DNA of 64,000 nucleotides. Source: Pseudomonas fulva NBRC 16637 = DSM 17717. GTDB lineage: Bacteria; Pseudomonadota; Gammaproteobacteria; Pseudomonadales; Pseudomonadaceae. Under the pieces are notes generated by a model, which was not told the DNA's origin, did no database searches, and saw nothing but the letters and a program-made list of their open reading frames with translations. Shown piece after piece: positions 11,348 through 20,164 of this stretch. How positions within the stretch are numbered: position 1 is the first letter of the stretch; each line of letters starts with the position of its first letter. The translations under genes were made by a program, and so were the position numbers. Location of the stretch: contig NZ_BBIQ01000001.1 of NCBI RefSeq assembly GCF_000730565.1, forward strand, positions 124,001-188,000, read 5' to 3'.

Positions 11348-11469
11348 TAGTTTGAAAGGGCTGGTTTAGGGTATTGCATGCCTGTGTGCGCCTGTCGCAC
11401 GCCCGGACCCCGACAACGCCTGCAAGTCCTCAGTGCAGCGTTGCACCTAAACAAGAGGAGGAGTTTCGT

Positions 11470-12963
11470 ATGACCACCCTGACTCGTGCAGACTGGGAAC
11501 AACGTGCCCAGCAACTGAAGATCGAAGGCCGCGCCTTCATCAACGGCGAATACACCGATGCCGCATCCGGTGAAACCTTCGAATGCCTGAGCCCGGTCGA
11601 CGGACGCTTCCTGGCCAAGGTTGCCAGCTGCGACCTGGCCGACGCCAACCGCGCGGTCGAAAACGCCCGCGCGACCTTCAATTCGGGCGTATGGTCACAG
11701 CTGGCTCCGGCCAAGCGCAAGGCCATTCTGATCCGCTTCGCCGACCTGCTGCGCAAGAACGTGGAAGAGCTGGCGCTGCTTGAAACGCTGGACATGGGCA
11801 AGCCAATCGGTGACGCCTCCAGCATCGATATCCCAGGCGCTGCCAATGCCATTCACTGGACAGCCGAAGCCATCGACAAGGTGTACGACGAAGTCGCTCC
11901 TACGCCTCACGATCAACTGGGCCTGGTCACCCGCGAGCCGGTAGGCGTGGTGGGTGCCATCGTCCCGTGGAACTTCCCGCTGCTGATGGCGAGCTGGAAG
12001 TTGGGCCCCGCATTGGCTACGGGCAACTCGGTTGTGCTCAAGCCTTCCGAGAAATCGCCGCTGACGGCCATTCGCATCGCTCAGTTGGCGGTGCAAGCCG
12101 GCATCCCGGCAGGTGTGCTGAACGTGCTGCCTGGCTATGGCCACACCGTGGGCAAGGCCCTGGCCCTGCACATGGACGTCGACACCCTGGTATTCACAGG
12201 TTCGACCAAGATCGCCAAGCAGCTGATGGTGTATGCAGGCGAATCGAACATGAAACGCATCTGGCTGGAAGCCGGTGGCAAGAGCCCGAACATCGTCTTT
12301 GCCGACGCGCCCGACCTTGAGGCCGCCGCCCAGGCTGCTGCCAGCGCCATCGCCTTCAACCAGGGTGAAGTGTGCACCGCAGGTTCTCGCTTGCTGGTGG
12401 AGCGCTCGATCAAGGACACCTTCCTGCCCATGGTGGTCGAGGCCCTCAAGGCCTGGAAGCCCGGCAACCCGCTGGACCCGCAGACCACCGTTGGTGCCCT
12501 GGTCGATACCCAGCAGATGAATACCGTGCTGTCGTACATCGAGGCCGGCCACAAGGACGGTGCCAAGCTGCTGACCGGTGGCAAGCGGACGCTGGAAGAT
12601 ACCGGCGGCACCTACGTCGAGCCGACCATCTTCGATGGCGTGACCAATGCCATGAAGATCGCCCAGGAAGAAATCTTCGGCCCCGTCCTGTCCGTGATTG
12701 CTTTCGACACGGCCGAAGAGGCGGTTGCCATCGCCAACGACACACCCTATGGGCTGGCGGCGGGCATCTGGACTTCGGACATTTCCAAGGCGCACAGGAC
12801 GGCCCGCGCCGTGCGCGCCGGCAGTGTCTGGGTCAACCAATATGATGGCGGCGACATGACCGCGCCATTCGGTGGCTTCAAGCAGTCGGGCAACGGCCGT
12901 GACAAGTCGCTGCACGCGCTGGAGAAGTACACCGAGCTCAAGGCCACCTGGATCAAGCTGTAA
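11470..12963 (+). CDS. kauB: Aldehyde dehydrogenase KauB/PauC (gamma-glutamyl-aminobutyraldehyde or 4-guanidinobutyraldehyde)
   Basis: NAD(P)-dependent aldehyde dehydrogenase of 497 aa oxidising the aldehydes made in polyamine, arginine-derived or lysine-derived amine breakdown. Catalytic Cys302 sits in GEVCTAGSR and the general base Glu267 in LEAGGKSPN; IVPWNFPLL lines the cofactor site. The start at 11470 has an AGGAGGAG ribosome-binding site; the frame extends 32 codons upstream without family similarity. It matches the P. putida enzyme called KauB and P. aeruginosa PauC, an enzyme of broad substrate range. It is divergent from a cupin gene. Confidence 0.9.
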   Translation: MTTLTRADWEQRAQQLKIEGRAFINGEYTDAASGETFECLSPVDGRFLAKVASCDLADANRAVENARATFNSGVWSQLAPAKRKAILIRFADLLRKNVEELALLETLDMGKPIGDASSIDIPGAANAIHWTAEAIDKVYDEVAPTPHDQLGLVTREPVGVVGAIVPWNFPLLMASWKLGPALATGNSVVLKPSEKSPLTAIRIAQLAVQAGIPAGVLNVLPGYGHTVGKALALHMDVDTLVFTGSTKIAKQLMVYAGESNMKRIWLEAGGKSPNIVFADAPDLEAAAQAAASAIAFNQGEVCTAGSRLLVERSIKDTFLPMVVEALKAWKPGNPLDPQTTVGALVDTQQMNTVLSYIEAGHKDGAKLLTGGKRTLEDTGGTYVEPTIFDGVTNAMKIAQEEIFGPVLSVIAFDTAEEAVAIANDTPYGLAAGIWTSDISKAHRTARAVRAGSVWVNQYDGGDMTAPFGGFKQSGNGRDKSLHALEKYTELKATWIKL

Positions 12964-13075
12964 TTCCAGCAGCCTGTAGCAGGCAATTCGGCTTCCAAGT
13001 GCCTGGTATCGCTGTTGCGAGCTGAGCAGGGCCTGAGGCAGCTCGATTGCACGCGGGGCGGACACTCCACCACTG

Positions 13076-13101
13076 GCCGGGGCGGCTCATACCGTCCCGG
13101 C
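13076..13101 (+). terminator. Probable terminator after kauB
   Basis: GC-rich inverted repeat with arms GCCGGGGCGG/CCGTCCCGGC, a 6-nt loop and a T-containing tail. It lies between kauB and the MFS gene and separates their transcription at least in part. Confidence 0.5.
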
Positions 13102-13144
13102 TTCGTTGTTTCTGTCATACAACAATGCTGCCTGGGAGGCCGTC

Positions 13145-14284
13145 ATGCGTTGGGGAACCTATTTTGCCGTGCTGGCGTCGGTGCTGAGCGTCGGGCTCGC
13201 ATTGGGTGTGAGCATGCCGTTGGTGTCCTTGCGTCTGGAGGCCTGGGGGTATGGCGGCTTCGCTATTGGCGTCATGGCCGCCATGCCTGCTCTGGGCGTG
13301 CTGGCCGGCGCCAGCCTAGCCAGCCGTCTTGCCGGGTGGGTAGGCGTGCCTGCGGCCATGCGCCTGTGCCTGTGGGGCGGGGCATTGTCCATCGGCCTGT
13401 TGGCCCTGCTGCCAAGCTACCCGCTTTGGTTGGTGCTGCGGCTGTTGATCGGCATGGCGTTGACCGTGGTGTTCGTGCTGGGTGAGAGCTGGATCAACCA
13501 ACTGGTGGTCGAGCAGTGGCGCGGACGGCTGGTAGCCCTGTACGGGAGTAGCTATGCGCTGAGCCAACTGGCAGGGCCGTTGGTGCTGGGCATGCTGGGG
13601 TCGGACGACGACTTCGGCTTCTGGGCGGCGACCGGTCTGCTGCTGGTGTCGCCCTTGCTGTTGCTGGGCCGCGGTGGCGCGCCCTCTACGCAAGCATGCA
13701 ATGTCACCTTTGCCGACCTGTTTGCCTTCTGCAGAAGGCTGCCCGTGATCGCCTGGGCCATCGCATTGTTCGCTTCGTTCGAAGCCATGATCCTGACCCT
13801 GCTGCCGATATACTGCCTGCAACAGGGCCTGAGCACGGAAATCGCGTTGTTCATGGTCAGTACGGTGGTGGTCGGCGATGCGGTGCTGCAGTTGCCCATT
13901 GGCGCACTGGCGGACCACATGTCGCGGCGCGCGCTGTTCACCGGTTGCGCCTCGGCATTGTTGGGGTCGAGCCTTGCCATCCCCCTGCTGTTGCACACCT
14001 GGGCGATCTGGCCTGTGTGGGTATTGTTCGGCGCAAGCGCCGGTGGGTTGTTCACCTTGTCGCTGGTATTGATCGGTGAGCGCTATCGAGACGATGCCCT
14101 GGTGCGGGCCAATGCCCACGTGGCCCAGCTGTGGGGCATCGGTTGCCTGCTGGGGCCGTTGCTGGCCGGCGCAGGTAGCCAGTGGATCAGTGGGCACGCC
14201 TTGCCGCTGCTGATGGCAGCAGGCGCCGCTGGGCTTGTGGTGCTGACCCGGCGGCCCGGAGCGTTCGAGCCTGCGGCGGCGTGA
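13145..14284 (+). CDS. MFS transporter
   Basis: A 379-aa polytopic inner-membrane protein with about 11-12 hydrophobic segments; the first spans residues 2-25 and the first cytoplasmic loop follows near residue 60. The start at 13145 is preceded by GGGAGG at good spacing. An MFS gene next to a kauB/pauC-type gene is conserved in Pseudomonas, hinting at amine or drug export, but the substrate is unknown. It is convergent with the phospholipase D-like gene. Confidence 0.85.
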   Translation: MRWGTYFAVLASVLSVGLALGVSMPLVSLRLEAWGYGGFAIGVMAAMPALGVLAGASLASRLAGWVGVPAAMRLCLWGGALSIGLLALLPSYPLWLVLRLLIGMALTVVFVLGESWINQLVVEQWRGRLVALYGSSYALSQLAGPLVLGMLGSDDDFGFWAATGLLLVSPLLLLGRGGAPSTQACNVTFADLFAFCRRLPVIAWAIALFASFEAMILTLLPIYCLQQGLSTEIALFMVSTVVVGDAVLQLPIGALADHMSRRALFTGCASALLGSSLAIPLLLHTWAIWPVWVLFGASAGGLFTLSLVLIGERYRDDALVRANAHVAQLWGIGCLLGPLLAGAGSQWISGHALPLLMAAGAAGLVVLTRRPGAFEPAAA

Positions 14285-14294
14285 CTGCGCAGCG

Positions 14295-15848
14295 CTAGAG
14301 CATCTTTTCCAGCCCGACCGCCTTGCTGATCCAGGCATTGAACCGCCGCCACAGGCTACCAGGCTCTGACGTGAGCACCCGCCGCTGTCCGTCCTCCTCG
14401 GTCACCCAGACCAGCTTGCCGCCGACGAGCTCAGGCTGGTAGCTCAGGGCCGGTGCCATGCCCTGCACCGCCAGCGCACGGGTGTATTCGGCAAGTTCGG
14501 GGCTGTCGACCAACACGCCGACTTCGGTGTTCCACAACACCGAGCGCGGATCGAAATTGAACGAGCCAATGAACGTCTTGTGACGGTCGAACACGATCGC
14601 CTTGCTGTGCAGGCTGGAATTGGAGCTGCCATGAAAACTCAGCTTGCCCGCGCTGGGGTCCCCGGGTTGGCGGCGCATTTCGTATAGCTTCACCCCGTGC
14701 TCCAGCAATGCCTTGCGGTAAGGGGCATAACCGCCGTGTACGGCAGGCACATCGGTGGCCTCCAGCGAGTTGGTCAACAGCTTTACCGAAATGCCCGCGT
14801 CGGCGCTCTGAGTGAGGTAAAGCAGCCCTGGTTCGCCGGGCACGAAATAAGCCGAGACCAGAATCAGTTCGTGACGCACATCGCGCAGGTCAGGGCCAAG
14901 TTGCCGTGTCAGCAGCAGCTGTGGGTCAGGCTCGTCATCGGCCAGCACCTTGCTGGGTGCGTCCCACAGCGCCTGGGCATGGGCCCATATGAGTTCGTTG
15001 CGCCAGGTGTCCAGCCGCGGCTGGGATTGATAGGCCATCAGGCGGTCATACAAGACCTTGCGCCGAGTTCTGGCTTCGGCCAGCGAGACCTCCAGCCGAT
15101 GGCGGCTGGTGCGCAGGTCGCTGGCATTGGGCTGGTGCCAGAGGAAGTCGGTGATCGGGCGGCTCAGGGCGCTGTTCCAGTACTGATCGAAACTGTGTCC
15201 CAACTGCTCTGCTATAGGGCCCACACCCAGCAGATCGATGTCGGTGAAGTTCAGGTTGGGCTCGGCATCGAAGTACTCGTCGCCCAGGTTTCGCCCGCCG
15301 ACGATGGCCATGCTGTTGTCCACCAGGAACAGCTTGTTGTGCATGCGCCGGTGCTGACGCGACAGGTTGAGCAACCGGCCCATGGCGCGCGTGACCCCGG
15401 TGGCGCGTCCCAGGTGCAGGGGGTTGAACACGCGGATCTGGATGTTCGGGTGGGCGGCGAGGGTGCCCATGATTGCATCCAGGCCGTCACTGGTGGTGTC
15501 GTCCAGCAGGATGCGTACCCGCACCCCCCGGTCTGCCGCCCGCAACAGTTCATGGACCAGGGCGCGGGTGCTGAGCCCGTCATGGACGATGTAGTACTGC
15601 ACGTCGATGCTGGCCTGTGCATTGCGTATCAGCTCGGCGCGCGCCCGGAAAGCCTCGTTGCTGTTGGGGAGCAGGCGAAAGCCGGAACGGCCTTCATAAG
15701 GTGCTGCCTGGCGCAACACCGAGCGGCCGAACGCCGAGCCATCGGCCGGCAGGGCTTGGCTGGTTTGGCGCGGCGTATCGACGCTGGCGCAGCCGCCGAC
15801 GCCGAGCAGCAGCGTCAGCAGCAAGGGTAGGGCTCGCTGGAGTTTCAA
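14295..15848 (-). CDS. Phospholipase D family lipoprotein (cardiolipin synthase-like)
   Basis: A 517-aa protein with two HKD motifs. The first is HNKLFLVDNSMAIVGGRN and the second HSKAIVFDRHKTFIGSFN, the pair that forms the phosphatidyl-transferase/phospholipase active site. I choose a TTG start at 15848, with AGGA upstream. It gives a lipoprotein signal LKLQRALPLLLTLLLGVGGC with a lipobox ending at Cys20. The only upstream ATG (15953) would run into the MocR gene. Likely envelope-anchored. Whether it makes cardiolipin or hydrolyses phospholipid cannot be told from sequence. Confidence 0.85.
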   Translation of the reverse strand: MKLQRALPLLLTLLLGVGGCASVDTPRQTSQALPADGSAFGRSVLRQAAPYEGRSGFRLLPNSNEAFRARAELIRNAQASIDVQYYIVHDGLSTRALVHELLRAADRGVRVRILLDDTTSDGLDAIMGTLAAHPNIQIRVFNPLHLGRATGVTRAMGRLLNLSRQHRRMHNKLFLVDNSMAIVGGRNLGDEYFDAEPNLNFTDIDLLGVGPIAEQLGHSFDQYWNSALSRPITDFLWHQPNASDLRTSRHRLEVSLAEARTRRKVLYDRLMAYQSQPRLDTWRNELIWAHAQALWDAPSKVLADDEPDPQLLLTRQLGPDLRDVRHELILVSAYFVPGEPGLLYLTQSADAGISVKLLTNSLEATDVPAVHGGYAPYRKALLEHGVKLYEMRRQPGDPSAGKLSFHGSSNSSLHSKAIVFDRHKTFIGSFNFDPRSVLWNTEVGVLVDSPELAEYTRALAVQGMAPALSYQPELVGGKLVWVTEEDGQRRVLTSEPGSLWRRFNAWISKAVGLEKML

Positions 15849-15906
15849 CGGTGGATCGTCCTGTGCAGCAGGGCTTTGGGGTTGGACAGTGGCAGGCAAC
15901 GCAAAG

Positions 15907-17337
15907 TTACGTCGCGACGATGTCCTCGTCCAGCAAGCGTTGGGCGGTCTCACCCACCTTGCGCACCGCCGCCTCGATTTGCGCTGTAGGCCTGGCGGCG
16001 AAGTTCATGCGCAGGCAATGACGGAACTTGCCGGAAGCGGAAAAGATGCTGCCCACGGCCACTTGTACGCCCTGTTCCAGTAAGGCGTGATTGAGTTGCA
16101 AGGTATCGAAATGTTCCGGCAATTCCACCCACAGCATAAAGCCGCCTTGCGGACGGCTTACGCGGGTGCCGGGTGGGAAATACCGGGTCACCCAGTCGCT
16201 CATCAACTCACGGCTGCGTTGGTACTGGCTACGCATCCGTCGCACATGGGGCTGGTAGTGCCCGTTGGCGATGAAGTCCGCTACCGCCAATTGAGGCTGA
16301 CTGGCGGTGCTGCCTGTGCTGATGTACTTCATGTGCAGGACCCGCTCCAGGTAGCGTCCGGGCGCTACCCAACCGACACGCAGGCCAGGGGCAAGGGTCT
16401 TTGAAAATGAACTGCACAACAGCACGCGGCCTTGCATATCGAATGACTTGACCGTTCGTGGCCGAGGGTAGGTGTAGGCCAGGTCACCGTAGACATCGTC
16501 CTCGAGAATGGCCACGTCGTAGCGCTGTGCAAGCTTCAACAGGGCCTTTTTACGAGCCTCGGGCATGATGTAGCCCAGCGGGTTGTTGCAACTTGGGGTG
16601 ATCTGGATGAGCTTGATCGGCCACTGCTCGAGGGCCAGTTCGAGCGCCTCGAGGCTGATGCCCGTCACCGGGTCCGTGGGGATCTCCAGCGCCTTCATGC
16701 CCAGGCCCTTGAGCGTCTGCATGGCGCCATGGAAGCTGGGCGAGTCCACCGCAACGATATCGCCAGGCTCGCACACGGCGCGGATGCTGCACGACAGGGC
16801 TTCGTGACAGCCTGTCGTCACCACCAGCTCCGAGGGGGAGAGCCTGCAACCGGAGTCCAGGGCCAGGCGTGCCACCTGTTCACGCAAGGCCAGGTTGCCG
16901 TGGATATTGTCGTAATACAGCCCAGGCATGTCCTGCCGACGGCTGAGTCGGGCGAGGCTGCGCAACAGCGGCTTGAGGGTAGGGCTCTCGATGTCTGGCA
17001 TGCCCCGTCCAAGCTGTATCACCCCTGGCTGCGGAGTACTGCGCACCAGTTCCAGTACCTGCTCCCACTGGGAGATGTCCACGGGGCGCTGGGCGGGTCG
17101 GCTGACCGCAGGCAAGGCCGGCAGGTGGCGGTGATCGCTCACGAAATAGCCGGATTTTGGCCGTGGCGAGACCATGCCACTGTCTTCGAGCATGCGGTAG
17201 GCCTGTTGCACGGTGCTCAGGCTTACCCCGTGCTCCACGCTTAGTGCGCGCACCGATGGCAGCCGCTGGCCGGGGCGATAGAGGCCCTGTTCGATGCGCG
17301 CGCCGAGTACCTCGGCAAGGTTCAGGTAGAGCGTCAC
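15907..17337 (-). CDS. MocR-type regulator (GntR helix-turn-helix fused to aminotransferase-like domain)
   Basis: A 476-aa protein. Residues about 1-70 form a GntR winged helix (ARIEQGLYRPGQRLPSVRALS, then SLSTVQQAYRMLEDSGMV). The remainder is a fold-type I PLP-dependent aminotransferase domain with ITPSCNNPLG, EDDVYGDL and the PLP-lysine motif SSFSKTLAPGLRVGW. Such proteins sense PLP or an amine. It is divergent from a DUF1127 gene, and the shared gap holds three ATCTGTAT sites that look like its operator. The target is probably its own promoter and the amine genes nearby. Confidence 0.92.
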   Translation of the reverse strand: MTLYLNLAEVLGARIEQGLYRPGQRLPSVRALSVEHGVSLSTVQQAYRMLEDSGMVSPRPKSGYFVSDHRHLPALPAVSRPAQRPVDISQWEQVLELVRSTPQPGVIQLGRGMPDIESPTLKPLLRSLARLSRRQDMPGLYYDNIHGNLALREQVARLALDSGCRLSPSELVVTTGCHEALSCSIRAVCEPGDIVAVDSPSFHGAMQTLKGLGMKALEIPTDPVTGISLEALELALEQWPIKLIQITPSCNNPLGYIMPEARKKALLKLAQRYDVAILEDDVYGDLAYTYPRPRTVKSFDMQGRVLLCSSFSKTLAPGLRVGWVAPGRYLERVLHMKYISTGSTASQPQLAVADFIANGHYQPHVRRMRSQYQRSRELMSDWVTRYFPPGTRVSRPQGGFMLWVELPEHFDTLQLNHALLEQGVQVAVGSIFSASGKFRHCLRMNFAARPTAQIEAAVRKVGETAQRLLDEDIVAT

Positions 17338-17370
17338 GTCATACTCCTGGGCTGCGCCGGGTAACGCACC

Positions 17371-17453
17371 ATACAGATTGATTGAAAAGGCTGCATTCAG
17401 TTACCTGGAAGCCCGATCTGTATCCAAATAATAACGCTTTTTTGGATCTGTAT
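17371..17453. promoter_or_regulatory. Predicted MocR operator: three ATCTGTAT boxes
   Basis: The 8-mer ATCTGTAT occurs at 17416-17423 and 17446-17453 as direct repeats 30 bp apart (about three helix turns), and inverted at 17371-17378. Two direct repeats a whole number of turns apart is the known binding layout of GabR-class MocR proteins. The regulator gene starts 34 bp away. Confidence 0.55.
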
Positions 17454-17513
17454 TGTCAGGCCATGCACCCTGCATGCTGTCCCCACATTGTCATCGAAAG
17501 GGAGACAGCAGCG

Positions 17514-17744
17514 ATGGGAAGCTTGAGCGATGTGCGCATTGAACCGTCGGTAGGCGATAAAGAGGCCCTGCAGCGAAGCGAAACCCACGCTACGCCAAAG
17601 GCTTCGAGTCGCTTGCAGTTGATGCTGCGCCGCTGGCACACCCGCAGGGCGCTGCTCCAGTTGAGCGACCATGAATTGCGTGATGTGGGGCTCAGCTGGC
17701 AAGAGGCGCGCTCGGAAGGCCGCAAGCCGTTCTGGAGGCCTTGA
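17514..17744 (+). CDS. DUF1127 domain small protein
   Basis: A 76-aa basic protein. The C-terminal 40 residues are the DUF1127 (YjiS-like) domain: a WHTRRALLQLSDHELRDVGLS core after an arginine-rich stretch. A GGGAGA ribosome-binding site precedes the ATG at 17514. DUF1127 proteins in several bacteria bind RNA or act in phosphate and carbon metabolism; a role here cannot be named. It is divergent from the MocR gene and shares its operator region, so it is probably a target. Confidence 0.8.
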   Translation: MGSLSDVRIEPSVGDKEALQRSETHATPKASSRLQLMLRRWHTRRALLQLSDHELRDVGLSWQEARSEGRKPFWRP

Positions 17745-17750
17745 CCGCTT

Positions 17751-19043
17751 TCAGGCCAGATCCTTGAGCCTGTGCCACAGCATGCCCAATGCCAGTAAAG
17801 GTGAGCGCAAGTGATTGCCGCCTGGGAACGTCATGTGTGGCACCTTGGCGAACAGGTCGAAGCGCCCGCTTTGCTGGCCACTGATGGCCTCCCCGAGCAG
17901 CCGGGCGGCCAGATGGGTCGCGTTCAGCCCGTGGCCTGCGTAGGCCTGGGCGTAGTAGACGTTGGGCTGATCGGGCAGACGGCCTACCTGGGGCAGGCGG
18001 TTGGCGCCGATCCCGATCATGCCACCCCACTGGTAGTCGATGCGGACGTCCGCCAGTTGAGGGAACACCCGCAGCATCTTGGGCCGCATGTAGGCGGCGA
18101 TATCCTTTGGGTCGCGCCCGGAATAATGGCAAGCGCCGCCGAACAGCAACCGGTGATCTGCGCTCAGGCGGTAGTAGTCCAGCGCCACCCGCTGGTCGCA
18201 CACGGCCATGTTCTGTGGCAGCAGCGAACGTGCACGCGCTTCACCCAGCGGCTCGGTAGCGATGAGGTAACTGCCGGCGGGCAATACCTTGCCGCCCAGC
18301 TCACCGTGCAACCCATTGAGGTAGGCGTTGCAGCACAGGACCAGCGTTTGCGCCCGGACCCGGCCTTGGGCAGTGTGTACCTGCACCTGGGGGCCATAGT
18401 CGATGCGGGTCACCTCGGACTGCTCGTGGAGTTTCACGCCCAGGCGCGCGGCTGCCGCGGCTTCGCCCAAGGCCAGGTTGAGGGGGTGCAAGTGGCCAGA
18501 ACCCATGTCCACCAGCCCGCCTGCATAGCGCTGCGAGCCCACCACGTCGTGAATGTCATCCTTTGCGACCAGCCGCAGTTCGTGGGCGTAACCCAGGCTG
18601 CGCAAGTGTTCGGCCTCTTCGGCCAGGCCCGCCATTTGCGCCGGCTTGTTGGCCAGGTCGCAATAGCCCCAGACCAGGTCACAGGCGATGGCGTGCTGCG
18701 CTACACGGTCGCGCACGATCTGCACGGCCTCCAATCCCATCCGTTGCATGTCGCGAACGCCCTGCTCGCCGATGACCGGCAGGAACTGCTCCAGGCCATG
18801 GCCGACCCCGCGGATCAACTGCCCACCGTTGCGCCCACTGGCGCCCCAGCCGATCTTGCGCGCTTCGAGCAGGATCACCGAGAAGCCACGCTCGGCCAAC
18901 TCCAGGGCCGTGTTCAGACCAGAGTAGCCACCGCCGACGATGCACACATCGGCGGTGTGATCACCCTGCAGAAAGGCATGATCAGGGTGAGGCGCGCTGC
19001 TGGCGGCGTAATAAGAAGCGGCGTGCTGCGCGCTGTGGATCAT
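17751..19043 (-). CDS. FAD-dependent oxidase, gamma-glutamylpolyamine oxidase-like (PuuB/PauB type)
   Basis: A 430-aa DAO-family flavoprotein. The FAD dinucleotide-binding motif CIVGGGYSGLNTALELAERG follows a 32-residue head, and GWGASGRNGGQL, the usual second flavin contact, is intact. The C-terminal LPQVGRLPDQPNVYYAQAYAGHGLN block closes the fold. By family it oxidises gamma-glutamylated putrescine or a related amine to the aldehyde that KauB/PauC would then oxidise. A PauB-type gene near pauC and pauR is conserved in Pseudomonas. The exact amine is inferred. Confidence 0.85.
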   Translation of the reverse strand: MIHSAQHAASYYAASSAPHPDHAFLQGDHTADVCIVGGGYSGLNTALELAERGFSVILLEARKIGWGASGRNGGQLIRGVGHGLEQFLPVIGEQGVRDMQRMGLEAVQIVRDRVAQHAIACDLVWGYCDLANKPAQMAGLAEEAEHLRSLGYAHELRLVAKDDIHDVVGSQRYAGGLVDMGSGHLHPLNLALGEAAAAARLGVKLHEQSEVTRIDYGPQVQVHTAQGRVRAQTLVLCCNAYLNGLHGELGGKVLPAGSYLIATEPLGEARARSLLPQNMAVCDQRVALDYYRLSADHRLLFGGACHYSGRDPKDIAAYMRPKMLRVFPQLADVRIDYQWGGMIGIGANRLPQVGRLPDQPNVYYAQAYAGHGLNATHLAARLLGEAISGQQSGRFDLFAKVPHMTFPGGNHLRSPLLALGMLWHRLKDLA

Positions 19044-19145
19044 TGGACGCGTCCTGGTGCATGGGCTGGAACGGGAGGATAAGCCGCAGGCCCAGGGCGG
19101 GCAACCGGCCTATAATGGGCGAACATTTTCAGCCTGTGCCTAGTC

Positions 19146-19499
19146 ATGTCCTGCGATCGCCACAAAATCCACTTCCTGCGCGAACTCATCCCGTCGTTCG
19201 AATGCGAGCCCGGCTGCCATGACTGCTGCGGACCGGTCACTACCTCGGCGCAAGAGATGGCTCGGCTGCCGCGCAAATCCCAGGCCGAACAGGACGCTGC
19301 CCTGGAGCGCCTGGACTGCGTGCATTTGGGGCCCCAGGGCTGCACGGTATATGAAGAGCGGCCAATGATCTGCCGCCTGTTCGGCACCACCCCACGCCTG
19401 GCCTGCCCACGCGGTCGTGGGCCCGAACCCATGATCGACCCTGCGGCCGAGCAGCTGGTGCACCAGTTCATTGCTACCACCCGGCAAGTGCTGGTCTAG
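19146..19499 (+). CDS. YkgJ family cysteine-cluster protein
   Basis: A 117-aa protein with the YkgJ (CxxxCxxCC) metal-binding motif CEPGCHDCCGP near residue 20, then CVHLGPQGCTVYEERPMICRLFG with three further Cys residues. The family is predicted to hold a zinc or iron-sulfur cluster; the function is unknown. It stands alone between the oxidase and the dadR regulator. Confidence 0.88.
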   Translation: MSCDRHKIHFLRELIPSFECEPGCHDCCGPVTTSAQEMARLPRKSQAEQDAALERLDCVHLGPQGCTVYEERPMICRLFGTTPRLACPRGRGPEPMIDPAAEQLVHQFIATTRQVLV

Positions 19500-19521
19500 G
19501 CGTTCGCGGTAGAGCCCGGCG

Positions 19522-20010
19522 TCAGTCCGGGATTGGCAGGCAGAGGCTTTCCTTCACCTCCTCCATCACGATGTAGCTTTTGGACTCACGCACGTGGGGC
19601 AGCTTGAGCAGGATGTCGCCAAGCAGCTTGCGATACGAAGCCATTTCCGAAATGCGCGCCTTGACCAGGTAGTCGAAGTCGCCGGAAACCAGGTGGCATT
19701 CGAGCACGTGCGGCAGCTTGAGCACTGCCCGACGAAACTCCTCGAAGGTATCGCCAGACTTGTAGTCCAGGCTGATTTCCACGAACACCAGCAGGCTGCC
19801 CTTGAGGTGCTGTGGGTTCAGGCGCGCGTTGTAGCCCATGATGATGCCTTCACGTTCCAGCCGACGTACGCGCTCGGTGCACGGCGTGGTGGAGAGGCCG
19901 ACCTTCTCGCCCAATTCGGTGAAGGAGATACGCCCGTCGTTCTGCAGGATGCGCAGGATGTTCCGGTCGATCTTGTCCAGCTCACGCTTACTTTGATGCT
20001 GGGTTCTCAT
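19522..20010 (-). CDS. dadR: Lrp/AsnC family regulator DadR
   Basis: A 162-aa feast-famine regulator. The N-terminal HTH (KIDRNILRILQNDGRISFTELGEKVGLS) is followed by the RAM effector-binding domain. The start at 20010 (MRTQHQSKRELDKID) is standard; the upstream extension is rejected. It is divergent from dadA, the arrangement of the Pseudomonas dadRAX locus, where DadR activates alanine catabolism in response to L-alanine. The name rests on that context. Confidence 0.88.
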   Translation of the reverse strand: MRTQHQSKRELDKIDRNILRILQNDGRISFTELGEKVGLSTTPCTERVRRLEREGIIMGYNARLNPQHLKGSLLVFVEISLDYKSGDTFEEFRRAVLKLPHVLECHLVSGDFDYLVKARISEMASYRKLLGDILLKLPHVRESKSYIVMEEVKESLCLPIPD

Positions 20011-20164
20011 AGGGGATGCCCCTCCGTGAAAGGCCATTGTGCCGAGAATTCTCGCCAATAATAGGCTTTTATATAGTGAATTGCACTGCTCACGAATTCC
20101 TATACTTCGCCCATCAATGGCAGTCCAACAACACACTGCGGCAGTGCGCGAGGGGAAAGAAACG

